Part shown: positions 18,401-26,520 of the stretch, one piece after another | Layout: each line of letters begins with the position of its first letter | How positions within the stretch are numbered: position 1 is the stretch's first letter | From: a bacterium | Lineage (GTDB): Bacteria; Margulisbacteria; Marinamargulisbacteria; JABIPA01 | Direction of reading: 5' to 3' | Length of the DNA stretch: 41,175 nt | NCBI GenBank assembly: GCA_018699495.1 | Contig: JABIQV010000094.1 | Location: 1-41,175 of the forward strand | The notes under the pieces: model-generated | Database searches by the model: none | Told to the model about the DNA's origin: nothing | The model's input: the letters and a program-made list of their open reading frames with translations, nothing else | Program-made: the position numbers and the translations under genes

Positions 18401-20810
18401 GTTGTTTTCGGAGTTAAACTATGATTTTAAAATTTCGATTGAAAATGGAAAAGTGTCTAGCGTTTCGTCTTTGGGGGAGTCCATTTATAAGGAAGTAAAA
18501 ATTCGTCAAGGACGTCCTATTCGAGAAGAAATATCATTTTTTGAGGGGGCGTGGTTAAATAGGAAATCGTCTCCTGAGAAGTCGAAGCAGGTATTGAAAA
18601 AAGGTGGGTCTAAATTCAATTTATCGTTTCCAGATTTAGATGACAAACGGGTGACGGTGTATCGGGAAGGCGGCTCGTTTTCTCGATTATCTTTTTATGA
18701 AACTATTTATGACAAGCACAAAGAGACTGAAGGGCAAAAGGAATTGGTGTTAAAGGATTTGTTTGGGGGTACTTTTTCTGGGTTTGTTCAGGCAAAATCG
18801 TTTAAAAACTCGTATCCAGACTTAAACGCTGAATTTAATTTTGAAGAGGCCAACGTGTCGTTTATATATGGGACATCGATAGAATTGAAATTAAATGCGA
18901 CGCATAACTCGATCCCTTGGAAACTAGACGCTGGATTGGTTTTAAATGACGGGTCGGTAAATGGCGTTCCATTCCATACTATGGCACTCAGTGGCGGTGT
19001 TGATAACAAAGGGAGATTAACGTTATCTTCGTCGTTGATTAAATCTAAAATCGGGGAGAATAAGGACTTTATATTGGGTACAATTCCTTTATCTTTTTAT
19101 TGGACCCCTGAAGATGAAAACATAAATTTAAACTTACATTTAGAGTCTCCGGGCAGCGAATTTATTGCAGCGATGAGCCCGTCAATAAAGCGTTTTAACA
19201 ATCAGGGCGTTATTGATTTTTCGATTAAGGGAACTCTTTCAACACCAAATATGATGTCCAGTCTATTGGATCTAAACAAAGCATCGGTTTGGATGTCTGA
19301 CGAAACTATATTTAGAACGCCGTTTGTGTTTTCGTCCAAGGATGTCCGTATTTTGGATAATACGGTGAGTGTCCCTTCAACGTCTATTACGTGGAAAGGT
19401 GAAGATACACAATCTCGGGTAATGGGCGAAAAAGAAAATGAACTCGTTGTATCTGGGTCTGTGGGTATTAGAGGCGTGTCGTTTGTAGGTCTTGAAAATA
19501 TTCAATTTGACCTAGATTTAGAAGGGGAAGATAGTACTCTTTTTATGTCTTACCCTACGTTATATATCGGACAGATGGAGCTTAAACGGCTAAACTTAAA
19601 AGGAATTTATGATGTTCCATTTAGTCCGTTGTTGAGGAAAAGGCATCAAGAAAATTTGAGGACAGTGAATGAAAAAGGACCAAAAGTATCCGCTAATATT
19701 GAGTTGTTAAATGGGGAGCTAATATTACCTATGTTGGGTAAACGGACGATGAAACCGTCGTTTATTCTTGATGTTCAAGCTGATTTAAAAGAAAATTTAA
19801 CGTTGGAAGGCGGGTTATTTGGAGATGGGTTTTTACAGGGGGTTGCGAATACATTTTCTTTAGATATTCAAAAAACAACGGAGCCTCTTTTAATTTCAGG
19901 GGCTTTAAATGCACCCTTTATTAAGGGAAATGTCGGAATTGTAGAGGGGCAAGTGAACTTTATAAATAGGATTTTTGATGTTCTCCCTTACGAAGAACAG
20001 AAGCAGTTTTTTAAAGAAGATAAAGAAAAAATTGCACCAAATACGGTTTCATTTCTTACGAAAAAACTGGATGATTCTGAAAAATTAAAATTGGTTCCCA
20101 ATTTCGATTTTAATGGAGTGACGGTTATTGAGCCGGCAACGTCAAATATAACTGAAACGACGGCGGTATTAATTAAAATCGATGGGTCTGTATTAGATTT
20201 GGGTAATTTTTTGTTTGAGGAATATATTTTGACATCTCCAGACACATCGAGGTGGGATGCTGTTTACAAAAAATCATATTCTTTATTAGGTGACGAATCT
20301 CAGGGACAAGATGCTGAGTTTATCGCTATTTTGAAGTTATTGATGCCTGAAATATTTGATAACCCAGACGTTAATGAGCAGGGAATAAATTCGACTGAGT
20401 CGCAACGGTTGATAAAGGAAATTGGTGCAAATCGTATTAATGCAATTATTAAACGTGAATTTTTGAGGAAATTTGAAAAGGATTTAGCCAAGTCTATTGG
20501 ATTAGAGGATATCAGTTTTGAATATAACGTAGGGGAAGCTATTTTTGATAGTATTTCTGGAGATGAATCGACGACGGGGTCGGGAGTTGGAATTAATTTT
20601 GTTGCGCAGTATTTTGATAGGTTGAAGTTAAGAGTGAAGACGGATTTGGACGTATCAGAAGAAGATAGACGTTTGTTTTCGGAACAAAGTTTGTCAGAAG
20701 TTGAATTGACGTTTTTGATTTTGAGAAATTTGGCTCTAATATATTCGAATACTCAGGATGAAAATGAACGTAAGTCAAAGACGTCATTGGAATTTAGTCA
20801 TGAGTTTTAA
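15423..20810 (+). CDS. tamB: TamB-like translocation/assembly module protein (AsmA/DUF490 type)
   Basis: 1795 aa, single N-terminal TM helix, long beta-rich repetitive body, C-terminal beta-rich domain ending in SLEFSHEF; directly upstream of an Omp85 gene. Confidence 0.85.
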   Translation: MRRALKIVLGTVGSVIGIVGVLFGSLYFSELPQEVVKLVVEREMTKIFKKEVRIGSITGNLLSSASLNNIRIAEKNTLKNGEMIHIHKLIAFYDLKKGFEVRWDMSAASRKVHIEGMDIYLTRDLKEKWNLLHIFPPPEPGVTPNPPTFKGIMTIDGLTIHYKDLKGWGNDVLERPFEDDFEKMKVTIDFADLTKSPLKFEGRMKSSGKPVSFEGLFNTLNGQFDIQMKAQPDLSLWGPYVFPYDGYLIAGDDPVILGRIVSKQPFPSDKIGFYYDLSVKFNDADFKMPFFPTSLQHIDTDLKFLHGYVSKTSFKDLIPDDQRLDTLWSFLLDTGLVSPSGKLVRWRDRLFDYYSVPFPPYLQAYREDVIRKLEDPPAQIYIPQLMGYISDIPLIGEGVLYVSEGQMALNVEAGAEILKVMRTDDRENVLSRGTSKDFFEIENLKGMFPAMKNWKFSGSGTSKFSIVGDLSNPKVVGGLSIEKAKVYGFYPSEMDMEFTFFDKNLHMTLNDGQLYSGLIFGDVDIQFDNRAPILRARLKGIKQDFDKVFKKPYPHSTGHFNFQLNLDGITTQYIGHLNMTSYQKQFKILNQHINKVDIPFSVDDYVQIGIMDSSIFVNTDMVSTGKNSIIDLQVATSSVFSIDESVLRFHGHVKDMKAVSLAYSGELGIVDPDYHLPLSAAGYVSTKGTLTTELVDEFWVRPLDHIKTDLAGSLYDMQVSAIDKLKGNYGFSYDKGFLDVSSLSLTNDVFSMNLEGAWKKNDVDRLRVDLSGLDLSQMAFFQRKIPEKWKPFEGNLQLDLSIEKNSLFSDLFKDLGGTFEDDLFKRLQSFNSFAKIYLNDATIQGEPIKSVNIGSNWDDQGIRINFGEIVKGSSLILFDGDIRYDKSFELTIKEGTRVEMDDFSVVLSSYGDFQGNLSLDGVVKGHNGAYNFDLALNGSDFKSHFFELEKMDGNLSYIDGKIKADDLVGEYEGNSYVFDGFVDLSPFMAGIDPLFSELNYDFKISIENGKVSSVSSLGESIYKEVKIRQGRPIREEISFFEGAWLNRKSSPEKSKQVLKKGGSKFNLSFPDLDDKRVTVYREGGSFSRLSFYETIYDKHKETEGQKELVLKDLFGGTFSGFVQAKSFKNSYPDLNAEFNFEEANVSFIYGTSIELKLNATHNSIPWKLDAGLVLNDGSVNGVPFHTMALSGGVDNKGRLTLSSSLIKSKIGENKDFILGTIPLSFYWTPEDENINLNLHLESPGSEFIAAMSPSIKRFNNQGVIDFSIKGTLSTPNMMSSLLDLNKASVWMSDETIFRTPFVFSSKDVRILDNTVSVPSTSITWKGEDTQSRVMGEKENELVVSGSVGIRGVSFVGLENIQFDLDLEGEDSTLFMSYPTLYIGQMELKRLNLKGIYDVPFSPLLRKRHQENLRTVNEKGPKVSANIELLNGELILPMLGKRTMKPSFILDVQADLKENLTLEGGLFGDGFLQGVANTFSLDIQKTTEPLLISGALNAPFIKGNVGIVEGQVNFINRIFDVLPYEEQKQFFKEDKEKIAPNTVSFLTKKLDDSEKLKLVPNFDFNGVTVIEPATSNITETTAVLIKIDGSVLDLGNFLFEEYILTSPDTSRWDAVYKKSYSLLGDESQGQDAEFIAILKLLMPEIFDNPDVNEQGINSTESQRLIKEIGANRINAIIKREFLRKFEKDLAKSIGLEDISFEYNVGEAIFDSISGDESTTGSGVGINFVAQYFDRLKLRVKTDLDVSEEDRRLFSEQSLSEVELTFLILRNLALIYSNTQDENERKSKTSLEFSHEF

Positions 20811-20833
20811 GTTAAGTATGGAGAATTTTTAAA

Positions 20834-22603
20834 GTGGTTTGTAGATGGATACGTTATGTTTTGTTTTTGGCCATTGCATGTGGTGCCTGTTTTTTTTCAG
20901 GAACTATTTATGCGACAGATGTTGATTTTTCTAGAATTGTACAAACAGTAGATTTTAAGGGCGTCGACGTTAATAGCGAGTATTTAAATGAGTTGAGTCG
21001 ACAATTACATGCAAAATCTGGGTTTAGATTAACGGAAAATGAGTTAGTGCTTGATGTGCAACAGTTGTTTGTATCTGGTTATTTTTCATCTGTTGATGTT
21101 GATATCAAAGAGGTTGGAAGTAACCAGTTAGCTATTTCATTTTTGCTTAAACAAAATCCGATGATCAAAGAGCTATTGTTTCGAGGAAATGAGGTATTTA
21201 GCGATACATTTTTAAAACGCCTCGTTTTGTCTAAATCAGGAGCCGTTTTAAACTTAAACACAGTTCAGAAAGATAGAGACCTTATTAATAAGAGATATGT
21301 TTCAGAGGGCTATGTGTTGTCTAAACTTTTGAGCGTTGATTTTGAGTCTCAAGGATCTCTCGTTTATTCGTTTTCTGATCCAAAAGTTAATGAGCTTAAA
21401 TTTCAGGGGCTTGAACGCATTGCTCCGTTTATTGTTCAGCGTGAATTAGAATTAAATAAGGGAGACGTTTTTAATTCGCGCTTATTAAGGCAGGACAGGG
21501 AACGGTTGGTTCAGCTTGGCTATTTTTCAGAAGTATCGGCTCCTTATTTTGAGGAATCCTTGGATAAACAACAAGTTAAGGTAAATTATAATTTTTCAGA
21601 AAGAAAAACCAATATGATTAATGTTGGTTTAGAGCAAGATGATGCAGCTTTTGTTGGGTTTATTCGTGGAGACTTAAACCATTTGTTAATACCTACAGAT
21701 ATTCTTTCTGGAAAAATGCAGGTTGGATATGAATCAGAAGAGGCTGATATACGCAGCTATTCTATTAGGTATTATCAGCCATGGTTATTTAATTATACAC
21801 CTATTGGCTTTTCATGGGATGCTTGGACAGAGTTTAAAAATCAAATTTTGACGAAGGATAGGCAAGCCGGGTCAAACGAGGTTATTCGTAATAAACGAAT
21901 TGGAACGGATGTTGTTTTTAATTTTCCACTAATGAAGGATAAATTATCGATGTCAACGAAAGCTCTTTACGAAGATATTCGTCCTTATGACGCGGAGTTG
22001 GTTGACGGAGATGATGGTTATTTTAATGATTATCAGATTCGGTCTTTGTCATTGGGTTTTTCTTACTCTTCTTTGTTGAAAATGCATAACCCGTCTTCGG
22101 GTACATATTGGAATGTTCAGTACGAGCAAGGGGGCGATATTTTAGGAATCAATGTGGGCGGATTGACGTTTTATCGGGTTAAAGCAGAGGTTGCAACATT
22201 TTTCTCTGTTCTCGAGAATACGATATTGGGGATTCATGCTGTTGGGGGGTTGTTTAATCCATTTAATGTTTCGGGAGCTGATCCAATATATACCTTTGAG
22301 CAAGAGGAATTTAGTATTGGAGGTGCGTCTTCTCTTAGAGGGTATAAGGATTATTTTAAAATAAATGAAAAATTATTTCAGTTGAATTTGGAAGTTAGAC
22401 GGACGTTTAGCGATGTCTTACAAACTGTTGTTTTTTGGGATATGGGAATCGTATATTCCGATTCCGGATTGCCAGATTTGTCCGGTTTGTATAATGGATT
22501 TGGTGTTGGGGTTCGTTTTTTTACACCCTTGGGGCCAATTCGGCTGGATGTTGCTAAAGGTGATTCTTTGTTGGTCCAGTTTGGAGTGGGGCAGATGTTT
22601 TAA
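20834..22603 (+). CDS. Omp85-family outer-membrane protein (TamA/BamA-like)
   Basis: Signal peptide, POTRA-like segments (IKELLFRGNEVFSDTFLKRLV, VNELKFQGLERIAPFIVQREL), FSIGGASSLRGYKDYF, terminal GPIRLDVAKGDSLLVQFGVGQMF. Confidence 0.9.
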   Translation: MVCRWIRYVLFLAIACGACFFSGTIYATDVDFSRIVQTVDFKGVDVNSEYLNELSRQLHAKSGFRLTENELVLDVQQLFVSGYFSSVDVDIKEVGSNQLAISFLLKQNPMIKELLFRGNEVFSDTFLKRLVLSKSGAVLNLNTVQKDRDLINKRYVSEGYVLSKLLSVDFESQGSLVYSFSDPKVNELKFQGLERIAPFIVQRELELNKGDVFNSRLLRQDRERLVQLGYFSEVSAPYFEESLDKQQVKVNYNFSERKTNMINVGLEQDDAAFVGFIRGDLNHLLIPTDILSGKMQVGYESEEADIRSYSIRYYQPWLFNYTPIGFSWDAWTEFKNQILTKDRQAGSNEVIRNKRIGTDVVFNFPLMKDKLSMSTKALYEDIRPYDAELVDGDDGYFNDYQIRSLSLGFSYSSLLKMHNPSSGTYWNVQYEQGGDILGINVGGLTFYRVKAEVATFFSVLENTILGIHAVGGLFNPFNVSGADPIYTFEQEEFSIGGASSLRGYKDYFKINEKLFQLNLEVRRTFSDVLQTVVFWDMGIVYSDSGLPDLSGLYNGFGVGVRFFTPLGPIRLDVAKGDSLLVQFGVGQMF

Positions 22604-22632
22604 ATGTAGTGTTATATTTTGTTGTCCATAAA

Positions 22633-23268
22633 TTAGGTTATCTTAGAGTTTAATTCACTTATCAGAATTAACAGCGATAATGCAATTGAAAACCAAATAA
22701 AAATCCAGAAAAATTCCGGAATGTAGGTTAGTTTGCTAAGTGTGTATCCATCCCCTAAATTTTTACCATCCATTAAGTAGAATGGTGATTTAATTGCATC
22801 TATGAGAATGTATATGCCGATAAATTCTAAGACTTGAGATTGAATTTTCGGAAATTGTAGTTTGGATAGAGCAATTAATAGACTTAATATGATTAACACT
22901 ATAAAGGCGGTCTGAATGTCTCTAACCCAGAATATTAAACAACAGACGACTAGCGCCACTAGTAGACTTATTATCCAAAATCCTTGGGACTTTGCCATGC
23001 GAAAGACAAATAACCCCCAAAGAGAGGCTCCCACATAGCCTGAAAATGTAATTAGGAATCGAACCCCGCCTCTTGTTATACATTGACCACTTCCGTCAAA
23101 CGACAGCGTTATTTTGGTTATTTTTCCGCCGGTTAAAATGGCAGCGATACCGTGGCTTATTTCATGAAAAAATGTTTGAAACCATGTGACCGGCCAATGA
23201 AGGATAGGAGCCCATGATAAAGCGAACGCTAAACAGATATACCCAACTATTTTTAACTGATGTTCCAT
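22633..23268 (-). CDS. M50B-like membrane metallopeptidase
   Basis: FQTFFHEISHGIAAILTGGKI (HExxH) within a multi-TM protein. Confidence 0.8.
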   Translation of the reverse strand: MEHQLKIVGYICLAFALSWAPILHWPVTWFQTFFHEISHGIAAILTGGKITKITLSFDGSGQCITRGGVRFLITFSGYVGASLWGLFVFRMAKSQGFWIISLLVALVVCCLIFWVRDIQTAFIVLIILSLLIALSKLQFPKIQSQVLEFIGIYILIDAIKSPFYLMDGKNLGDGYTLSKLTYIPEFFWIFIWFSIALSLLILISELNSKIT

Positions 23269-23340
23269 GTATAGTTTTTATTTTAGCGGTTTAAGGACTA
23301 TTTTATTAGTGAGTGATTTTTTGATAGGGAGTATATATAA

Positions 23341-24618
23341 TTAGGATTGTGGTGAGTATTTGTCAACGAAATAATCCATTTCTTCTAAAAGATCATCTAA
23401 TCGAATTTCTAAAGGTATGGATAGCATAGCAAGGATTCCAGATGCATAAACTAAGGAATTATTATTCATTAAGCTGTTAATCGACGAACTAACGGCTGTT
23501 TTAAACGCTTTGTCTTCTGCTACTGTTTCGTTTGTTTTTTCTTGTTTGCTTAATGCAGATAAGTTTTTTATGTTGTCTTTTATTTGAGATAGCGTGCGTT
23601 CTTTTTTACCTTCAAACCCTTCAGATAAATTATTGCCTGCTTGTTGAGAATGCTGGACCCGTTTGATACTGGTTGTTTGTTTTGACAATGCTTGGCTTGC
23701 GATAGACGACGTACTGTCTTTGTCTTTTTTTCTTTTTGTGTGAAGTTTTAGAGCTTGCATTTCAATATGCGCCATTTTGGTATCTATTTCTTCTGAAGAA
23801 TCAGACGTGTTTGATGAATTTCCTAACTCTTGAACTTGAGTTTGACCCGTTTCATTAAAATGGTCAAATTCTCCGTCTGCTTCGGGGGCTCTATCGATTG
23901 GCATAATCATGTCTGGATTTATATATTGGTAATCTAATTTTGTAAGGGTTGGAACCTCTAAACCTAGTCCACCTCCCGTGTTTAAGTTAGATAAAACATG
24001 AGAAAGCATCATAAAACTTTTAAAGTCAGTAACACCACTTTTAAGGTCTTCTACGAATAACGTTATGGATTCTTGGACTTGCATTTTCAGGTCGGCAGGT
24101 ATAAATCCATCTAGAATACCCATTAAGGCTAATATATTTGAAAGTTCCTCTGGTGATTCGATTCCATTTTGGAGGATCTGCATAAGCATTAGGTACAGTT
24201 CTTTCATTGTATCGTTTGGCATTCCGATATCAGATTGCATGCTTTCGCTAAAATTAATTCCGAATTTTGCTGTGACTAGCATATCATCCAAAAGTGATGT
24301 AATTGTTTTTGAACCTGAGCCACTCCCAAAAATATTTTCTTTCGCGGTTCCTAAAAATGTAGGGTTTGCCTTATCCATTTGTGTCAAATTGGTAAATAAT
24401 GAGGCTGTGTTTTTAAATGTTAATGGACCAGGTTGACGTAAATTATCTACTATTTTTGAAATATGATTTTTTGTTTTACCGTCAATTTTATAGTTGACTA
24501 GATTTTCAGAAATAGATTGAGCATCTCTTCTCATAAGAGGGGGATCTGAAATATATCGCGATTGAGCTTGAGAAAATGATGAGCCCATTGCGGATGCTGA
24601 GTTAATACTAAATGCCAT
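23341..24618 (-). CDS. Hypothetical Ser/Gln-rich protein without a signal peptide
   Basis: 425-aa ORF, no competing ORF of similar length; polar N-terminus MAFSINSASAMGSSFSQAQSRY. Confidence 0.7.
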   Translation of the reverse strand: MAFSINSASAMGSSFSQAQSRYISDPPLMRRDAQSISENLVNYKIDGKTKNHISKIVDNLRQPGPLTFKNTASLFTNLTQMDKANPTFLGTAKENIFGSGSGSKTITSLLDDMLVTAKFGINFSESMQSDIGMPNDTMKELYLMLMQILQNGIESPEELSNILALMGILDGFIPADLKMQVQESITLFVEDLKSGVTDFKSFMMLSHVLSNLNTGGGLGLEVPTLTKLDYQYINPDMIMPIDRAPEADGEFDHFNETGQTQVQELGNSSNTSDSSEEIDTKMAHIEMQALKLHTKRKKDKDSTSSIASQALSKQTTSIKRVQHSQQAGNNLSEGFEGKKERTLSQIKDNIKNLSALSKQEKTNETVAEDKAFKTAVSSSINSLMNNNSLVYASGILAMLSIPLEIRLDDLLEEMDYFVDKYSPQS

Positions 24619-24853
24619 AATTTATATTCCTAATTGAAGTGTTCTTACTTAATTATCGTGAGAACCAAAAAAAAATTTCATTTTATTTTTTGAAAGATAA
24701 ACATTATTAATGTACTTCCCCTTTAAAACACAATTTAAACATATTTTGGCTAAGATGATAAACTAAACTTAACTGGTGGAACTTGCATAAAAAATTATTA
24801 GTGGAGATTACGCGTTTAAATGGGCGATTATTTTTTAAGGTTAGGTAGTTTAG

Positions 24854-25411
24854 ATGGGTAAAAAAGCGGTCTTTTTTGATAGAGATGGAACATTAATTGT
24901 AGAAAAAAATTACTTACATGATCCATCGGCTGTTGTTTTAGAGAATCGGGTGATTGACGCGCTTTGTTTACTTAAGGATAACGGATTTTTATTTGTGATT
25001 ATTACGAATCAATCTGGTATTGGGCGGGGATATTTTACAGAAGATGATTATTTGACGGTTCAAGTGGAAGTCGAGAGGCTATTTGGGGTTCATGGGGTCG
25101 AATTTTTGAATGATTATTATTGCCCTCATCACCCTACAAAAGGTGTTGGTCAGTTTAAGAAAGAATGTTTATGCCGAAAGCCAGGAACCTTATTAATAGA
25201 ACAAGCCGTAAAAGAATTTGATTTGGATGTTTCAGAATCTGTTTTTGTTGGGGATAAGGGGAGCGATATTCAAGCAGGTCTTTCTGCAGGTATGTCATCG
25301 ATTCACGTTCAGACGGGACATGACTCGTCTAATAACATTCGAGATGAATTCAATGGGAAGGTGTCTTCTTTTTCCGATCTTTATAAAGTTGCTAGGTTTA
25401 TTGTGACATGA
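24854..25411 (+). CDS. gmhB: D-glycero-D-manno-heptose 1,7-bisphosphate phosphatase (HAD family)
   Basis: AVFFDRDGTLIVEKNYLHDP, FVIITNQSGIGRGYF, CPHHP...CLCRKPG zinc loop, VFVGDKGSDIQAG. Confidence 0.93.
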   Translation: MGKKAVFFDRDGTLIVEKNYLHDPSAVVLENRVIDALCLLKDNGFLFVIITNQSGIGRGYFTEDDYLTVQVEVERLFGVHGVEFLNDYYCPHHPTKGVGQFKKECLCRKPGTLLIEQAVKEFDLDVSESVFVGDKGSDIQAGLSAGMSSIHVQTGHDSSNNIRDEFNGKVSSFSDLYKVARFIVT

Positions 25412-26520
25412 CCATTCTTTTCGTTTCCAATGGGTATGGTGAAGATTTAATTGCTTGTCAGCTAGTTAAAGCTATTCGGGAGAGTAATTTAGATGTGGAT
25501 ATGATGGCGTGCCCTCTCGTTGGAGATGGGGTCGTTTATCAGAAGCATGGATTAGGTATTTTGGGTAAAAATAGGGCAATGCCTAGCGGCGGGTTTGCTC
25601 GTACTGCTTGGGGTTTTTTTTGCGATATCATGGCCGGTCTTTTTAATCAGTTTGCAGGGCACGTGCAATTACTTAGGAAGGTTAAGGTTTCTCATGTCAT
25701 CGCGGTAGGTGATGTTTATTGTTTATGGATGGCAAAAAATGTTTCACGTGAAACATTGGTATTTTTACCTACGGCTAAAAGTCATTTATTTATGAAGCAT
25801 TCGTTTATTGAGCGATTAATTATAAAAAAATATTCAGATATTGTTTTTCCTAGAGATAATTTAACTACGACGGATTTGGCTAGAGAAAAAATTAACGCGT
25901 ATTTTTTTGGGAATCCGATGATGGATAATTTGGAACCTTCTGGTTTAGAGTTGCCTGTAACAAATGAGTCGCCTGTTATTGCCATTTTACCTGGGTCTCG
26001 AGCGGAGGCATACGTGAATTTTGAATTAATTTGTGACGTTGTAGAGGGACTATCGGAAGGGCAGTTTTTGGTCGCATTAGCACCTCAATTGTCAGTTGAG
26101 AAACTGGCGGAGAGGTTACAATTTTCAGGGTGGGAGTTTGTTGATTCCTGGTCGTTTAGAAAGGGTAGAAATTCGCTTTTTCTAATTTCAAATTTTATTG
26201 ATGTTGTGAGTCGGGCGGATGTTGTCATTGGGTTGGCTGGTACTGCAAATGAACAAGCTGTCTTTTTAGGAAAATCTGTTATTTCGTTTGAAGGGAATGG
26301 TCCTCAATCGACGAAGGAACGCTTTTTAGAACAGAAAAAATTATTGGGGGAGTTATATTTTTTTATTGATGAAAAAGATCGTAAGCAATTACGGGTAAAA
26401 GTAAGTAAACAAGTTCAACTAATAGTGGAAAAGGCCGAAGGAATCTCGGATAACTCGGACTTTGTCTCGGTTCAATATGCGAGTCGTGATATTGTGAAAA
26501 AGGTTTTTGGAACGACGTGA
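25408..26520 (+). CDS. Lipid-A-disaccharide synthase-related glycosyltransferase
   Basis: ILFVSNGYGEDLIACQLVKAIRE, GDVYCLWMAK, VIAILPGSRAEAYVNFELI, VIGLAGTANEQAVFLGKSVISFEGNGPQ; resembles the LpxB-related family rather than canonical LpxB. Confidence 0.82.
   Translation: MTILFVSNGYGEDLIACQLVKAIRESNLDVDMMACPLVGDGVVYQKHGLGILGKNRAMPSGGFARTAWGFFCDIMAGLFNQFAGHVQLLRKVKVSHVIAVGDVYCLWMAKNVSRETLVFLPTAKSHLFMKHSFIERLIIKKYSDIVFPRDNLTTTDLAREKINAYFFGNPMMDNLEPSGLELPVTNESPVIAILPGSRAEAYVNFELICDVVEGLSEGQFLVALAPQLSVEKLAERLQFSGWEFVDSWSFRKGRNSLFLISNFIDVVSRADVVIGLAGTANEQAVFLGKSVISFEGNGPQSTKERFLEQKKLLGELYFFIDEKDRKQLRVKVSKQVQLIVEKAEGISDNSDFVSVQYASRDIVKKVFGTT
25738..25757. promoter_or_regulatory. parS-like ParB (Spo0J) binding site within the LpxB-related gene
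   Basis: Perfect 20-bp palindrome AATGTTTCACGTGAAACATT; core TGTTTCACGTGAAACA (25740-25755) matches the parS consensus TGTTNCACGTGAAACA exactly. Confidence 0.85.

Noticed and set aside
18184-20787. Several 60-85 aa ORFs within tamB
   Set aside because: Shadow ORFs in a long AT-rich gene
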